DNA of 64,000 bases, from contig JAMXDE010000003.1 in assembly GCA_026770025.1 (NCBI GenBank), forward strand, positions 3,224,001 to 3,288,000, written 5' to 3'. A program made the translations under genes and the position numbers. A model generated the notes under the pieces. The model was not told the DNA's origin. It worked only from the letters and a program-made list of their open reading frames with translations, and made no database searches. Source of the stretch: Craspedostauros australis. Lineage: Eukaryota > Bacillariophyta > Bacillariophyceae > Mastogloiales > Achnanthaceae. Position 1 is the first letter of the stretch; the number at the start of each line of letters is the position of its first letter. Shown here piece by piece: positions 20,689 through 32,227 of this stretch.

Positions 20689-23600
20689 TTAATCTCCGCT
20701 ACTACTACCATCGTCATCACCGCCACCTTCCTCTGTACCATCAATCACTTCTGAGTCGTCGATCTCCGATCCAGTCACGAAACCGCTCTCGTCGTCGCTG
20801 ATGGCATCGACGGCCTTTTCGATGCACTCCTCGATGAGGGACAAATCTTCTTCGCCATCTTCATCAGCATCCTCCCCGAGCACTAGCTCTGTGTAGCACC
20901 CGCATATTTGGGCTGCGAGCAACGCCATGACTGCCAGGTGTGATCGCAGCACCACATGCTGCTTCAAGTTGGTCTGCAGGCGGCTCAGCAGCAAGGAGAC
21001 GATGTCCAAAATGCAAAGACCCTCGTTGATGTCCAAGGTATCCTGACCTGTGGCCATGAGGTTCGCGAGCACTTCGATCGTCATCGCCATGGTGATATCC
21101 TCCTTTTTGCGCCCCACCAGCAGGTACATGTCCTTCAGCTGGATGCGATCCAGCAGCTCTCTCCACTGCACCGACGACGACGATTGGCGCGCCGACTCCG
21201 GTGCTTCCAAAAGTCGGCAGAGCATGGCGATCAGCCGCCAGTACTCTGGAAAAGATGTGTCTTGCTCGATCAGCAACTCGCCTACAATCACTGCCACACC
21301 TTCCAGCTTTTCCGCGGAGTTGCTTCCGCTTGGGGTGATCGCACCGCCACCGCCACTGCCAACGATGGCGACGATGGCGCGATTGCCACCTTCATCGCCA
21401 TCTCCGTAGATGGAGCGAGATTCAGAGTCTTCGTCGGAGGATAGATCACCTGAAGAGAAGGTTCCCTCGTCCGAGAATGGCATTTCCATGTGATTGGAGC
21501 TGGAAAACATGGCTGGCACCAAGCAGGTAAGGACGGAGCTCCTGCTGCTGTGCCGACTCATACCTGGACTTTGGCTGTACGCTTGGCTGCGGCTGAAGCA
21601 GACCAGGGAGCCGCCCTCTCGAGGAGCAGATCTGGTGGAAGCGTTCTCGTTGCTCATGTTCGTGGACCCCACACTTTGAAGATCCTGCAACGATAGACTC
21701 GATTCTGAACGTGCACGGTTGGCATCACCACGCATCGAAGGTGTTTCCTGGCTTTCGTTGAGGACGCCGGTTCGCAGCTCTGTCGAAACATCGTCGCCAT
21801 CGTTTTCGTCGATGCTGTCGTCAGACCCAGATTCGTTGCCCAGCAGCTGATCCCAGTCAGCACCGTCCTCCAACTTGATGCCGAAGCGAAAAATATCGCC
21901 AATCACAACGCGTTCCTCGCAGGTATGGTCGAACCCGACGTCGCAGAGCGGGTTGGTGTTCTCGATGATGGATTCCAAGCAGTACCTTAGCAGTACTTCG
22001 CAATGGCGCCGCGACTGAACCCTGGGCGAGAGCAGCGGCAATGTGGCCGCCGGAATGATCAGCGACTTCTCCTTCAAGGCATGATCGAACAGATCTTGCG
22101 GCGTGATGGAGTTCGAGATGGAAATGGCGTGCCTGCTTCCTTCGATGGCGTTGCTTCCAAGCTTGTTCGACGAGATTGGTAGCGGGAACAGGAACGACAG
22201 GAAGCTCGGTTCCATCTGCCGGCCGACCTCTACAAAAAGTGATGCAATCTGAACGCCCGACATCCGTTCGTCGATGACACGGACGATTTCCGCAAACAGC
22301 GTCTTCGTGAGCAATCGAGCATGAGCCGCGGATTCAGACTTTGCCTTAGATCGCTTCTTCTGTGCTCGAGCGACAAGTTCCACCGCACGCAGAATCAGCA
22401 GCTGTAGTGCCATGGAGATTGCATCTTGATTGGGAGCATCATTCAAACGATGCACAATACGTTGCTCAATGATCCGGATTCGATCCTCTGCGGCCTCCCT
22501 TTCCAACATCGCTTCATCTTCATCATCATCACCATCGTTGTCATTGTCTTTTTTGCTCGTCTCCCCATCTTCTCCCTTTTTCTCCTTCTCCTGCTCCGCT
22601 TGTTGCGATTGTTGTTCTTTCGGTTGTTTGCGATGAGCCGGATTCCTGTCGCCCTGGAGATAGGTCGCTCGAAGGTGCGCGACCTCCACAAACTGCGAGT
22701 ACAGCACGGGGATGCAGGCTGGCGGTGTCATGATGAAGGTGCTCGGACCCAGAACTTGAAAGTCCAAGAAGTCGGGCGCAAAGATTTCGACGTCGAAGGT
22801 GTCATCTGGGATGGACCGGAACAACCTCTTCGTGGATTGTCCCGATCGTAGCAGACATCCGAAGGAGGAGCCTGGCGCAATGCCGAGCGTCAATTCCGAT
22901 TTATGACCCATCGAAGAGTGTTGCATCCAATCGCTGGAGGACCCAACGTTGTGAATGTACCCGTGAAGAAATGAGAAGCTGTCAGAGATTGTTGAGGTCG
23001 TCGTAGTTGCCGTCTTCGCGACGCCGTTGATGACGCGTGCAGTTGATTTCAACATCTTGGGGGACCCAAGTCCTTTGGGTAGGTTGTCGGCCAATGTACT
23101 TGGCAAAACCGTCGATCCTTCTTCGTCATCCACCGATGGGACCGTCCAGCAAAACAGGTCACCATCCGTGCATTCGATGGCCCACGTGAAGGCGGCATCT
23201 GACACATTGGCCAGCCAGAATTTTCCTATTTCTTGGTCAGAAATCACCGGCAGCACGTTGATGTGGACGGAATGCTTGGTCAGCACAGCCATCTTTAATC
23301 CGCCAGGCGTGTACACGATTCCAATGGTGACCAACCACTCATCCTCGGATTGTGTTGATGCCTCCATCTCTATTTCGTGCTCCAGATCGTAGTCGAAGTT
23401 GGCGCTCGCCAGGAAGGTGCCATAGATGGAATGCAGCGAGGGATCCTGGCGTGGAGAGATGATGCCCTTGGAAACGGCTTTGCCAACTATGTGGAAGGGG
23501 GATTGATCGGTCGAGGTGTCCAACTTGCTGTTGCTGTTGTTGTTGGACATCATGTCGGTCTTCGCCGTATCGATCACTTGCAGGTTGTACACGAGGTGTT

Positions 23601-26600
23601 GGAGACCGCCCGTCCTTGGGTCCGTCCGGCTGCACATAGCGACGGCACGGCGTTCCGCTTGTCCCTTGGATGTGGATTCCGCCAAGACGGACAGAGACGT
23701 GGCGGAGAAGTCATCCGGGAGACGGAGTCCCCATTTGCTGGTCGTCCTCGACAATGCTTCGGTGGCGGACGACAACGACGCGTTGTTGTTGGACTTCTTC
23801 CTTCGAAAAGGATGCATCAATTGGTGCGCAACGTCCAATCGCTTCGCGGACCAGCACGACAGGAACTGCTGATGGCTGTCGCAATGCTGAATGATGACGA
23901 CCAACAAGTCTTCGCTGTGATCCGTCATGGACGATGCGTCACATTCCCACCAAGTCATGGCAATGACTCGGAAGGATCGCTCCTCGGTCTCGCTGCCGAA
24001 AAGTCGCCACCGTGGAACGTACGATGCCGTCAGCGTGGATGTGAGCATTGCTAGACCACGGAAGCATGCCACTGCGATGGAAAAGCCTCTGCGGCAATCC
24101 GGATCGGCCTGCCGTCCCATGCTCATGGCAACTAGCCGCGGTGGCCCGTTGTCCTGCAGATACGGCAACGGCAATGCCGTTTCTCTCCATTGCAACTCCG
24201 TCGCACTGCGACAGGTTGGTCTCGACACCATCGGAAAAAAGACGGACGAATTGCCCATGAGCAGCGAGATGGATTCATCCAGCGAAACCACGGAAGAGTT
24301 GGGAGGTGATAGGACGCCCACCTCGTGAACGCGCTGGTACCAAAAGATGCCTTCCGGTGTTTGCAACGAATCCAGCTGCACCAAATGCCGCCCGCGCTGT
24401 CCACCCCATGCTAGCATCCACTGCGATGTCACGTAGAGGGTTGGATCGGCCTGCGGTGCTGTGCTTATTCTGTCGTCGTCGTTTCCATCATTGTTGTGCT
24501 GCTGATATTGCCGCGGGGTTTTAATGAAGGCACCAGAGACGACCAATCCCAAAACATGGTCTCGCCAGTTCCAGATTGCACGCACAGGAGCGAATCTTCC
24601 CTCGCTGCCGTTACCGTTGCCGTCACTCTGTCGGCAGTACGTCGTTCGCAAGACAAGACAATGCGTGATGGGATCGTAGTTGATTCCGTAATGCGCATCG
24701 AAGGCCGCCGTCCTTCGATATGCTTGCGATGCGGTGGTTGAGATGGAGAGATCTTCCAAGTCATCCTGCGTCCATTCCAATGATACGATGGGACGCACGA
24801 ACAATGTTTTGCAGGCGCTGTTGCTTTCGTAACTCCCGCTCTGTGTGTCGCTATCGTCGGTGCCTTGATTCGTGTTGGACCTTTGGACTATCGCGTACAC
24901 ACGCGATGCGCACGGTAGCTGGTTCGGTCCTGTTGTGACGTGTCCTGGTTCATAGACAGCAGCGATCAGGGATGGTGTGATCCAAGTCCCAGCGACGACA
25001 TGGTACCAATCGTTGTCGTCATCGTCGGCGGACTTGCTGCTCAGTGTGACTTCCTTGATGTCAACGTTGGTGGTGGTCATGGTCGTGCGAATGGCCATGC
25101 CGGCTGCGTGAGACGAGGTTTGCCATCCATGGCGTTGTTTGTGAGAGAAGGATGACTTCTTGCCTTGCTTTTTCGACGATGAATTGCTTTTTTTGCGTGT
25201 GGGCGATTTCACCTTGCCTTTGGGCTTGGGTGACATGACGCCTGCCATGGCCGATGCTATTGCATTCGGTCTGCGATCGCGCTTGGGGGATTTGGACCGT
25301 CCTTTGCTGCTCCGTTTGGCTGTATTGGCGCTGTCGGCCTTGCCGTTCTTCTCACCTGCGGGGGTGGCACCATTACTGTTGCTGTTGCTGTTGTTGTTGC
25401 CGTCATCCTTGCGTCCTGGAAATCGTGAAAGGAATTGCTGGAATCGGTTGGGTCTGTTTTGTGGCTCCGCAGTGGCGCTGTCAATCTTTGCGGGCATGGA
25501 GGCTGCTTTCGCTGGTTCGGCAATCTGACCTTCGCCACGGGCCGCTCTCTTCTTTTTCTTCTTTTTGGATGACTTCTTGGTGGGCGTTGTTTGCAGGATT
25601 GCCTTGGTGTTTGCCATGGCGCTGGTCGAGGACGAGCCGTCGACGGGCAACGGACTGCTTCCAGTGCTATTCCTGCGACCAGCCTTGAGGGACTGCGCCA
25701 ACGTCGGTGGTGCAATGTGCCATTCCAACAACGTCGCTTTGCCCGTCGCATCGATAGCAAGCACGCGGCCTTGCTGATGCGACAGTGGTGACGCGGCCGG
25801 TGAAGACGAGGCAGCTGTTGTAATCGCGCTGAGCTTCTTCGGCAGCATGGTTGCGGACAGCCTGACAATTGGAGGCGACGGCGACATGGAGACTGTAGTA
25901 GCAGTCATCGATCCGAACGATGCCTGGCTGGATACCTTGGACAGCGTGCTGCTGGGAGGCGTGCGCGTTTGTGATTCGGAAGTACCAGTGAGACTGCCGT
26001 CGTTGGTTGCGCTGTCGGAGAGTTTCATGCTGGCACGATCCGTTGGGCCGCAGGCATAGATTTCGTACTTGGCACGCGCCATGATCTGGGCAGAACGGCA
26101 ACCAAGCCACATCCATTGGCCTTCCTCCGTGACAAGCAGGAGGGTGGGCTCAGGATGGACCATCCCGATGAGGGGCGTGATGGCAGTGATCATATGCGTC
26201 ATACCCCAAGGTTCGATGAGCTGCGGATGCGTGGCCACAGCCGGCGATATGATATTGCGCAGTTGATTCTTGGTGTCTACGGCCGAGGCGGCGCCGTTGG
26301 GGGATCGCAGCAAGGCGTTGCCGCCGTTTGCGTTGTTGTTGCTGCTGTTGTTGAACGTATTGGATGCTGCGGATGTTCCTGCCGCATCCGACAAGTCCTG
26401 CAAGTATGACGGCAGCGGGATGGGTTGGGACGGATAGTCCGGCCCTCCCAAGTGCGATAGCGACGCGCCGAGGTTGCGCGATGATCCCAACGGCGGTGGC
26501 GTGATCGGAACCTGCTTGCGAGGACGGCGAAGTTGGAAGAGAACAAGTTTCGAGGCGGGGTGGCATGGGTGGAAGAGAAGGAGGAAGATGCGCTGCCTGT

Positions 26601-27906
26601 CCACAGAGAATACGAGCTGCGGTTGGCGAGGTTCGTACAGCTGTTGCTGGTCTTCGTCTTGCGACGTTGTGCGGTGCTCGCTGTTGCCATGTTCGTTGGT
26701 GGAAAGTCGGAAGCTTTCATTGCCTTCCGGCAATGTCTCCAATGCAGCTGCGTCATGTTTGTCATCTTTGTCGTCGTTGTCGCCGTCGTTGGCATTGTTG
26801 CTGTCGTCGTTGCGTTCATGTTCGCGTTGCCCATCAGCGTTCTTGCTTTCCACGGAGTACGTCCTTGTGGATATCGTCTTGGAGGCAACAACAATCTGAT
26901 GCTTGGTATCTCTGAGGATATGCGTGTGCGAATTGTTCTGCTGCATCGGTCGCACGATGGGCCGAATCTGCACGATGACCTGTGCCACGACTGTTGATTT
27001 GGCTGTGGTGCATCTCGTGGTGGCAACACTGGGACCAAATGATGACGACGCTGACGACGATGAGGTTGCCATACGGCCGGGAGACGAGCTTGCTGCAATG
27101 CTGCTCTTCCTCTTTGGCACAGGCGTCAAGCATTCTATGGTCTCTATGGTCTCCACCGTACGGTTCTCCTGCACTTCGTAGTACGACACAGTAGCCTGCG
27201 CCATCCACTCCGAATGGGGGCAGTTCGCCACAACGGCCGTGTTGTGCAGCGGGAATCGATCGTAGCGGTACTCCGTCGTGGAGGTTTGGGTCGGCGGTAG
27301 GATGCTCTTGTCGCTGTTGCGTCTGGTGGAAGATGAGGCTCGCTGACCGGGAGACAGTCCTCCGTTTGGGGATTGCTGCTGCAGTTGAAGCTGCCGCGGT
27401 GATGACACCGATGACGGCGAGGACATTGGCGATGACAAGGACGGACGCGGCGATGCCCGCGGTGACATGGCTTCCGGCGCAAAGTGTGCAGAGTGTGCAA
27501 CGCTGTGATCATTCCGCTGCTGCTGCTGCTGCTGCTGTCTGTGCTTGGCACTGTTGTTAGTAGTACTATTGTCAGCATGGATGTCATCGTTGGCGCCAAT
27601 CACGCCATCCCAGTTGTACCTGCCGCGCTTGCGCAGCCGCCGATTCGCGCTGGTTCGCCTCTGGTGCTGCTTGTGCTGCCAATCGCCAGGGCCAAGGCTC
27701 CTGTTGCTCTCGTTCCAGAACTGCGAAGACGAAAGGTCGTGGTCGTCGTTGGCGTAGCTGGTGTCATCATCGTCGTCATTGTAGGCGTGGCTGCCATGGC
27801 TGTCCTCTTGTCGCAGCTGGTCTTGCGATGCGCTGATTCGAGGCCATGGCGAAGAGGTCGAGCTCGCTGACAACGGGCTTCCCAGCGCAAGCAGCAGTCG
27901 TCCCAT
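20689..27906 (-). CDS. RIC1: RIC1-like subunit of the Ric1-Rgp1 Rab6 GEF
   Basis: A single-exon protein of 2405 residues. Ric1 with Rgp1 activates Rab6 at the Golgi for endosome-to-Golgi retrieval. The N-terminus (GRLLLALGSP) resembles the family start. Near residue 1300 is RWRLFGSETEERSF followed by WWE, the strongly conserved WD-repeat segment of RIC1. The C-terminal RIC1 domain is seen at about 1780-2080, with an SFLFPLP-type segment, then TPQDLFDHALKEKSL and CEVLLRYCLESIIENTNP. The protein is much longer than the roughly 1400 residues of animal RIC1 because of low-complexity insertions, such as a lysine run KKSSKKKKKKRAARGE near residue 775 and several poly-Ser/Asn tracts, which separate parts of the WD40 region. 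The C-terminal tail is acidic. Identification rests on motifs read by eye; the middle is less certain. Confidence 0.82.
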   Translation of the reverse strand: MGRLLLALGSPLSASSTSSPWPRISASQDQLRQEDSHGSHAYNDDDDDTSYANDDHDLSSSQFWNESNRSLGPGDWQHKQHQRRTSANRRLRKRGRYNWDGVIGANDDIHADNSTTNNSAKHRQQQQQQQRNDHSVAHSAHFAPEAMSPRASPRPSLSSPMSSPSSVSSPRQLQLQQQSPNGGLSPGQRASSSTRRNSDKSILPPTQTSTTEYRYDRFPLHNTAVVANCPHSEWMAQATVSYYEVQENRTVETIETIECLTPVPKRKSSIAASSSPGRMATSSSSASSSFGPSVATTRCTTAKSTVVAQVIVQIRPIVRPMQQNNSHTHILRDTKHQIVVASKTISTRTYSVESKNADGQREHERNDDSNNANDGDNDDKDDKHDAAALETLPEGNESFRLSTNEHGNSEHRTTSQDEDQQQLYEPRQPQLVFSVDRQRIFLLLFHPCHPASKLVLFQLRRPRKQVPITPPPLGSSRNLGASLSHLGGPDYPSQPIPLPSYLQDLSDAAGTSAASNTFNNSSNNNANGGNALLRSPNGAASAVDTKNQLRNIISPAVATHPQLIEPWGMTHMITAITPLIGMVHPEPTLLLVTEEGQWMWLGCRSAQIMARAKYEIYACGPTDRASMKLSDSATNDGSLTGTSESQTRTPPSSTLSKVSSQASFGSMTATTVSMSPSPPIVRLSATMLPKKLSAITTAASSSPAASPLSHQQGRVLAIDATGKATLLEWHIAPPTLAQSLKAGRRNSTGSSPLPVDGSSSTSAMANTKAILQTTPTKKSSKKKKKKRAARGEGQIAEPAKAASMPAKIDSATAEPQNRPNRFQQFLSRFPGRKDDGNNNSNSNSNGATPAGEKNGKADSANTAKRSSKGRSKSPKRDRRPNAIASAMAGVMSPKPKGKVKSPTRKKSNSSSKKQGKKSSFSHKQRHGWQTSSHAAGMAIRTTMTTTNVDIKEVTLSSKSADDDDNDWYHVVAGTWITPSLIAAVYEPGHVTTGPNQLPCASRVYAIVQRSNTNQGTDDSDTQSGSYESNSACKTLFVRPIVSLEWTQDDLEDLSISTTASQAYRRTAAFDAHYGINYDPITHCLVLRTTYCRQSDGNGNGSEGRFAPVRAIWNWRDHVLGLVVSGAFIKTPRQYQQHNNDGNDDDRISTAPQADPTLYVTSQWMLAWGGQRGRHLVQLDSLQTPEGIFWYQRVHEVGVLSPPNSSVVSLDESISLLMGNSSVFFPMVSRPTCRSATELQWRETALPLPYLQDNGPPRLVAMSMGRQADPDCRRGFSIAVACFRGLAMLTSTLTASYVPRWRLFGSETEERSFRVIAMTWWECDASSMTDHSEDLLVVIIQHCDSHQQFLSCWSAKRLDVAHQLMHPFRRKKSNNNASLSSATEALSRTTSKWGLRLPDDFSATSLSVLAESTSKGQAERRAVAMCSRTDPRTGGLQHLVYNLQVIDTAKTDMMSNNNSNSKLDTSTDQSPFHIVGKAVSKGIISPRQDPSLHSIYGTFLASANFDYDLEHEIEMEASTQSEDEWLVTIGIVYTPGGLKMAVLTKHSVHINVLPVISDQEIGKFWLANVSDAAFTWAIECTDGDLFCWTVPSVDDEEGSTVLPSTLADNLPKGLGSPKMLKSTARVINGVAKTATTTTSTISDSFSFLHGYIHNVGSSSDWMQHSSMGHKSELTLGIAPGSSFGCLLRSGQSTKRLFRSIPDDTFDVEIFAPDFLDFQVLGPSTFIMTPPACIPVLYSQFVEVAHLRATYLQGDRNPAHRKQPKEQQSQQAEQEKEKKGEDGETSKKDNDNDGDDDEDEAMLEREAAEDRIRIIEQRIVHRLNDAPNQDAISMALQLLILRAVELVARAQKKRSKAKSESAAHARLLTKTLFAEIVRVIDERMSGVQIASLFVEVGRQMEPSFLSFLFPLPISSNKLGSNAIEGSRHAISISNSITPQDLFDHALKEKSLIIPAATLPLLSPRVQSRRHCEVLLRYCLESIIENTNPLCDVGFDHTCEERVVIGDIFRFGIKLEDGADWDQLLGNESGSDDSIDENDGDDVSTELRTGVLNESQETPSMRGDANRARSESSLSLQDLQSVGSTNMSNENASTRSAPREGGSLVCFSRSQAYSQSPGMSRHSSRSSVLTCLVPAMFSSSNHMEMPFSDEGTFSSGDLSSDEDSESRSIYGDGDEGGNRAIVAIVGSGGGGAITPSGSNSAEKLEGVAVIVGELLIEQDTSFPEYWRLIAMLCRLLEAPESARQSSSSVQWRELLDRIQLKDMYLLVGRKKEDITMAMTIEVLANLMATGQDTLDINEGLCILDIVSLLLSRLQTNLKQHVVLRSHLAVMALLAAQICGCYTELVLGEDADEDGEEDLSLIEECIEKAVDAISDDESGFVTGSEIDDSEVIDGTEEGGGDDDGSSSGD

Positions 27907-28043
27907 TGTGCGTTGTGCAGCGTGTCAACACACGGTCCTTGGGGGAGGTCGGGAACCGAAGATGGTCCACGGAGAAAGGCGTCGGAATGAAGATAGTAAC
28001 GGAAACAACAAGAGGCCAAGGAGGATGTGCACAAAGAGATGAC

Positions 28044-28082
28044 AGATGACAAACAGAGATGACGAACAGAGATGACAAACAG
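28044..28082. repeat. 13-bp tandem repeat, three copies
   Basis: AGATGACAAACAG, AGATGACGAACAG and AGATGACAAACAG follow one another. They lie about 140 bp upstream of the RIC1 start. Confidence 0.95.
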
Positions 28083-28331
28083 AGAGGCACAAGGCACCAA
28101 CCAACAACCAACGACTGCGACGGCGATCCACCTGGTGCCGCAGCTGGCAGCGCCTGTTGTGGATGCAAAAAAGAAGCCGGATTTCTCTTTGTCGATTTGA
28201 GTCACGCTGCAGTCACGAACTTTCGAGCACCTTCACAAGGCTACTGTCGACAAGACCAGCGCCCACCCCAACATCTCTCAACAAACTTGTTTTCAGCAAC
28301 ACTGGTTCCGATCCCTCTTCCGCTTCGATGC

Positions 28332-28334
<3 letters not shown>

Positions 28335-28366
<32 letters not shown>
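28335..28366. repeat. CT microsatellite
   Basis: Sixteen uninterrupted CT units in the region upstream of RIC1 (GA on the coding strand). Confidence 0.95.
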
Positions 28367-28589
28367 TCGTAGCTCATACTATCAGTCCAGCTCTTCCCAT
28401 TGCACCCTGGTCCACGGCTCAACGACACGATACAGAACATCGAGCACTCTTGATGACTTCGATCTGTTGTCTTTCATGTAACAGAATACTGAAGCAATTA
28501 GTGGTTCTGTTGTGCTCGCGTCCAGGCTAGTTGGACAAGCAATATAATGGAATATGTTACTCTGCTTTGGCCTACTTTGCGACCATGAG

Positions 28590-31500
28590 TTAATGATTCT
28601 GCTGTTGCTGCGTCATCCACGCTGGTAGTGTCTTGTCTCGACCTCGTCCGCGTCCTCTGCCGCCTCCATCACCACCTCCGCTGGCATGGTCATTGAATGC
28701 AGGAGGCCGATGGTTGCTATTTTTGTTGCGATTGTTGCTGTGGCTGCCACGTGCACCACCGTATGGATTGTGCTGCTGCTGATGCTGTTGTTGTTGATGC
28801 TGTTGGTATTGCGGTTGTTGCGCGGGCTGGCTCTGTGCCGGGGGCTGAGGAGGAGGAGGGGCAGCATACGCATTGGTTTGGTTTTGGACTGGCGCAGGCG
28901 GCTGCTGCTGTTGCCCCAAGTGGTCCTGTTGTTTCTGCTGGGTCATCCAGGCTGGGAGAGTATGACCACGACCTCGTCCACGGCCAAGTCCACCGGTAGG
29001 GTTGCCAAAGGCGGACGAACCACCGCCTCTGGAACTCGAATAGTCCTGTTTCGGATTGTTGTATCCGCGACCTCTGCTACGATCACCTCGCCCACCGCCC
29101 TGGCTGCCCTGGCTATCATGCATCGTATTTCCGTAAGATGCACGTTGATCATATTGGTTGGTCATTTGTTGTTGTTGTTGGTCTTCTTGCTGTTGCTGCG
29201 GCGGCGGTGGATGGTGTTGCGACTGTGATTGCTGAGATCCCTGAGCGCCGTAATTGTATTGATCGTTGCTGCCGCCGTGGTGAGTGTACGCCCCCTGTGC
29301 AGGTTGATTGGGATGGGCATTTGCATCGTACCCACCGCCGTAGGTATGCTGCGAACGATCAGCTTGATAGCGCTTGGATTGGCCACCGTAGTTGTTGTCC
29401 GTCGACGATGAGTGCTGGTCGTAGTCATCACGCGGACGTTTCTTCGCAGATGTTTCATAACCGCGGGTTGTGGACACACCTGTGCTCGTGTTGGTGGGTG
29501 CTGCAGCGCTGGCATTGTTGTTGCTTGCAGCACCTGTGTATGCTCGATCGTTGCTACCGCCAACGTGAGAATCTGACCCGCGAGCCTGGTTCTGAATCGA
29601 TGGATATCCTCGGGCATTACTGCTACCACCAGTATCAACAGCACCTGCATTTGTTGCTGGTGCGGCTGACGATGCTGGGGTCGATGATGCCGTTTTCATG
29701 TCGGATCCTGCACTTGGACCGTATCGACCTACCAGCTCTAGTGGTGCAGGCGGTGCGTCCGGCGCTTTGAACTTGGTATTTTGGGTCTCAGGGTTGCACT
29801 GGGAATTGGCCCAACGTTGCTGTCGCTTGGGCATGGCTGGTCTTTCATGAGCTTTGGCAGGCTGGCCAGCCCTGGTTGGATTGGCCCAGATGGGCCTGAC
29901 AATGTTTCTGCCATTGCGTGCACCATTGGTGGCTTTGGTGGGATCATTCCTGTCAATATCATCCAGTGGCTTGCCCCAATCAGGGCTGTTTTTCTGTGGC
30001 TGCCGCGATGATGCCCGTCCGTCAGGATGGTTCTGATTGCTGGGGTGTTGTCCGTACGAGGACTGGCCAGACTGATATCCTTGGTGCTGTTGTTGCATTT
30101 GTGCGGATGCCTGTGGTGGTGGTTGCTGTTGATGATGAGCACCACCACCGCCCGAGTTTTGGCGAGGTGGATAATCTGGTTGCGCAGAAGGTGCTGGCAC
30201 ATGTTGCTGGTGCTGTTGTTGCCGTTGCGAGTACTGCTGTGCACTCGGCTGCGATTGCGGCTGTCCCCAGCTCTTTGCAGGAGCCGCAACTGCAGCAGCT
30301 ACAGAAGCAGCAGCAGAAGTTGTCTGAGACGATACGGCAGACGTGATGGAGGTGCTTCTGGGAATTGCAAGACTTGCTGCTGTGGTAGCAACCGCGCCTT
30401 TCGATCGCAACTGCTGCACTCGTCGCAACCGCGCTCGATTTTTGCGCTCCTCTTCATCCTCCTTCGATCGTTTGCTGCCTGTTGCCGAGGTTGCAGTTGC
30501 AGACGCCTGCGCCGATGCAGAGGTGGCATCAGCAGACACAGATGCAGAACGGGCAGATTTCGAGGTGGCGGTGCTGGCAACGGCTGGTTTCGTCGCCTTG
30601 CCTGCGATGAGGTTGATCAAATGTTCATCCGCAGCCTTAGCAGCTTCATTCAATGCTTTCAAGTGGGGCATCTCCTTGGCGACCTTGATGGTGTCCGTGA
30701 CAGCCTGCCGCCACTTCAGATCTCGCTTATCGGCCAGGATTTGGAGCTGCTTGGCGGTCTTGATGACGAAGGCAGTTTGGATGAACTTCATTGCTTGCGT
30801 GAGGTAGATGCCACGATAGTCTTCGTTCTCGGGTGTGGCATCATCGGTTTTGTTTCGGCAAAGCTTGAGACAGTCCTTCAACCATACGGAGGTGATGAGA
30901 TGCGCGAGCGTATGCGGTGATTTGTTGTTCTTGAACATGGACTGTCCCACTCCCTTGTCTTGGGCAGCAAAGATGTGAACTGCCCCGGAGGCAACCAAGC
31001 ATTTGGCTTCCCATTTAATTTTGGAAGCGTAGTCAACCAGGTAGATGACAAGATCTTTGACGTCCTTCACTTTCATGGACTTGCTGGTGACATCCTTCCA
31101 TGGCAAAGCCGCTGGGGTTGGTGTTGGCATCATGTAGCTCCTCAAAGACGTCTGTGGTGCGGTGGGTTTTCAAATTGCCGCGCGTCGACATGTGTATTGC
31201 ACGGTAATGATGGTAACAATGATGCGTCGCATCATTTGGCAACACCATACCCACACATCAATGCCCATGATCGTTGGGTATATGGACGTGAACGTGTGCG
31301 CATGGATTTGCATCATTCATCATGTATCATCCATCATACACATCCACGGGGAATGCAACGTGCGTGGTGGTGCAATCCCGTTTTCATGCATGAAAGCGAA
31401 GGAGGGAGAGGCGAGGGATTTGTGTGAAATGGTTGTTTGAATCGAGTGTGTCATTGGTCGTTCGAAGGAATGGCAGAGACAACAGCGGAGCACGCGGATT

Positions 31501-31818
31501 GCATAGTCGAGTGCCTGGATCTGCACCAACCTTCGCCATGCACAACAGCCCAGCTCGGCCCAAAGCATCACGCTACAATACCATGCACCGTGCAACACCT
31601 ACCAATGCCGCCTCCATGTTGCTCTCCGAATAACGAAAGCTGTCTTCCTCCGCTGCGTCGTCCTCTTTGTAGGCGTCATCATCGTCGTCGTCGTCGTCGG
31701 TATCATCGAAGATCCCGGCTGCGTTGGAGGCATGCCCCTCCTCCTCCTCATCGACCTGCCGCTTCGTGCTGGATCGACGTGGCGCGCGGATGAGATCGTC
31801 GTCTTCGTCGTCGCTCAT
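28590..31818 (-). CDS. RGG/Gln-rich protein with two LPAWMT motifs (two exons)
   Basis: Exons run from 31818 down to 31603 and from 31151 down to 28590 (intron 31152-31602, donor GTAGGT, acceptor CCACAG); both are phase 0 and the total is 926 codons (925 residues). The large exon has no ATG before residue 5 of its open frame, which supports the upstream exon. The first exon is acidic with an eight-Asp run. Residues about 73-230 form a helical globular domain (VKDLVIYLVDYASKIKWEAK; HTLAHLITSVWLKDCLKL) that I do not recognise. The rest is Ala/Ser-, Gln-, Pro- and Gly-rich and disordered. Two Gly-Arg patches each precede the same motif, RGHTLPAWMTQQ near residue 802 and DKTLPAWMTQQ at the C-terminus. 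The composition resembles RNA-binding or splicing-related proteins. Function is inferred only. Confidence 0.72.
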
Positions 31819-32227
31819 CGTGAGAACTTTGCAGCGTGCTGCTTTTTATGGCATTGCCTGCGAGCACGCGGTCCTCGATTTCTGGGCGTGCATCCGCTCC
31901 TCCGATGATGATTGTGGCGATGATTGTGATTGTGAGCGCTCAGGACCGCACACACTGGCGCAGCGAAAAATGGATCAAAACAATACACGATGACGCGCGA
32001 TGAGTGGATGACACCGGTGCTTGCGATGCTCCGCGTGTTCTTGTCAAGGGCGCGCTTTCGTTTTGAATTGGTACGAGGACAGACGTACAGACCGATTCGC
32101 AGAAAAAACGATCTTTCGTAAGCTAGAAACATTAACCTAGATTAATTTGGGCACATGTTGTTGGGGGGCTCTGACTTTGGGAGTTTCCTCATCCGAGTAC
32201 TCTGCTCGAGTATTCTCTGTAGATAAC
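31819..32227. other. intergenic region between tandem minus-strand genes
   Basis: About 400 bases holding the 3' UTR of the reductase gene and the promoter of the RGG gene. No further feature is seen. Confidence 0.4.

Larger units (their letters stand above)
27907..28589. promoter_or_regulatory. intergenic region upstream of RIC1
   Basis: About 680 bases between the RIC1 start and the 3' end of the next minus-strand gene, so it carries the RIC1 promoter and the neighbour's 3' UTR. It includes a 13-bp tandem repeat (28044-28082) and a long CT run (28335-28366). No other signal is recognised. Confidence 0.5.

Noticed and set aside
31144-31151. Start of the RGG protein inside its large exon
   Set aside because: The frame opens with TTG, while a phase-matched upstream exon with ATG, GTAGGT donor and CACAG acceptor is available.
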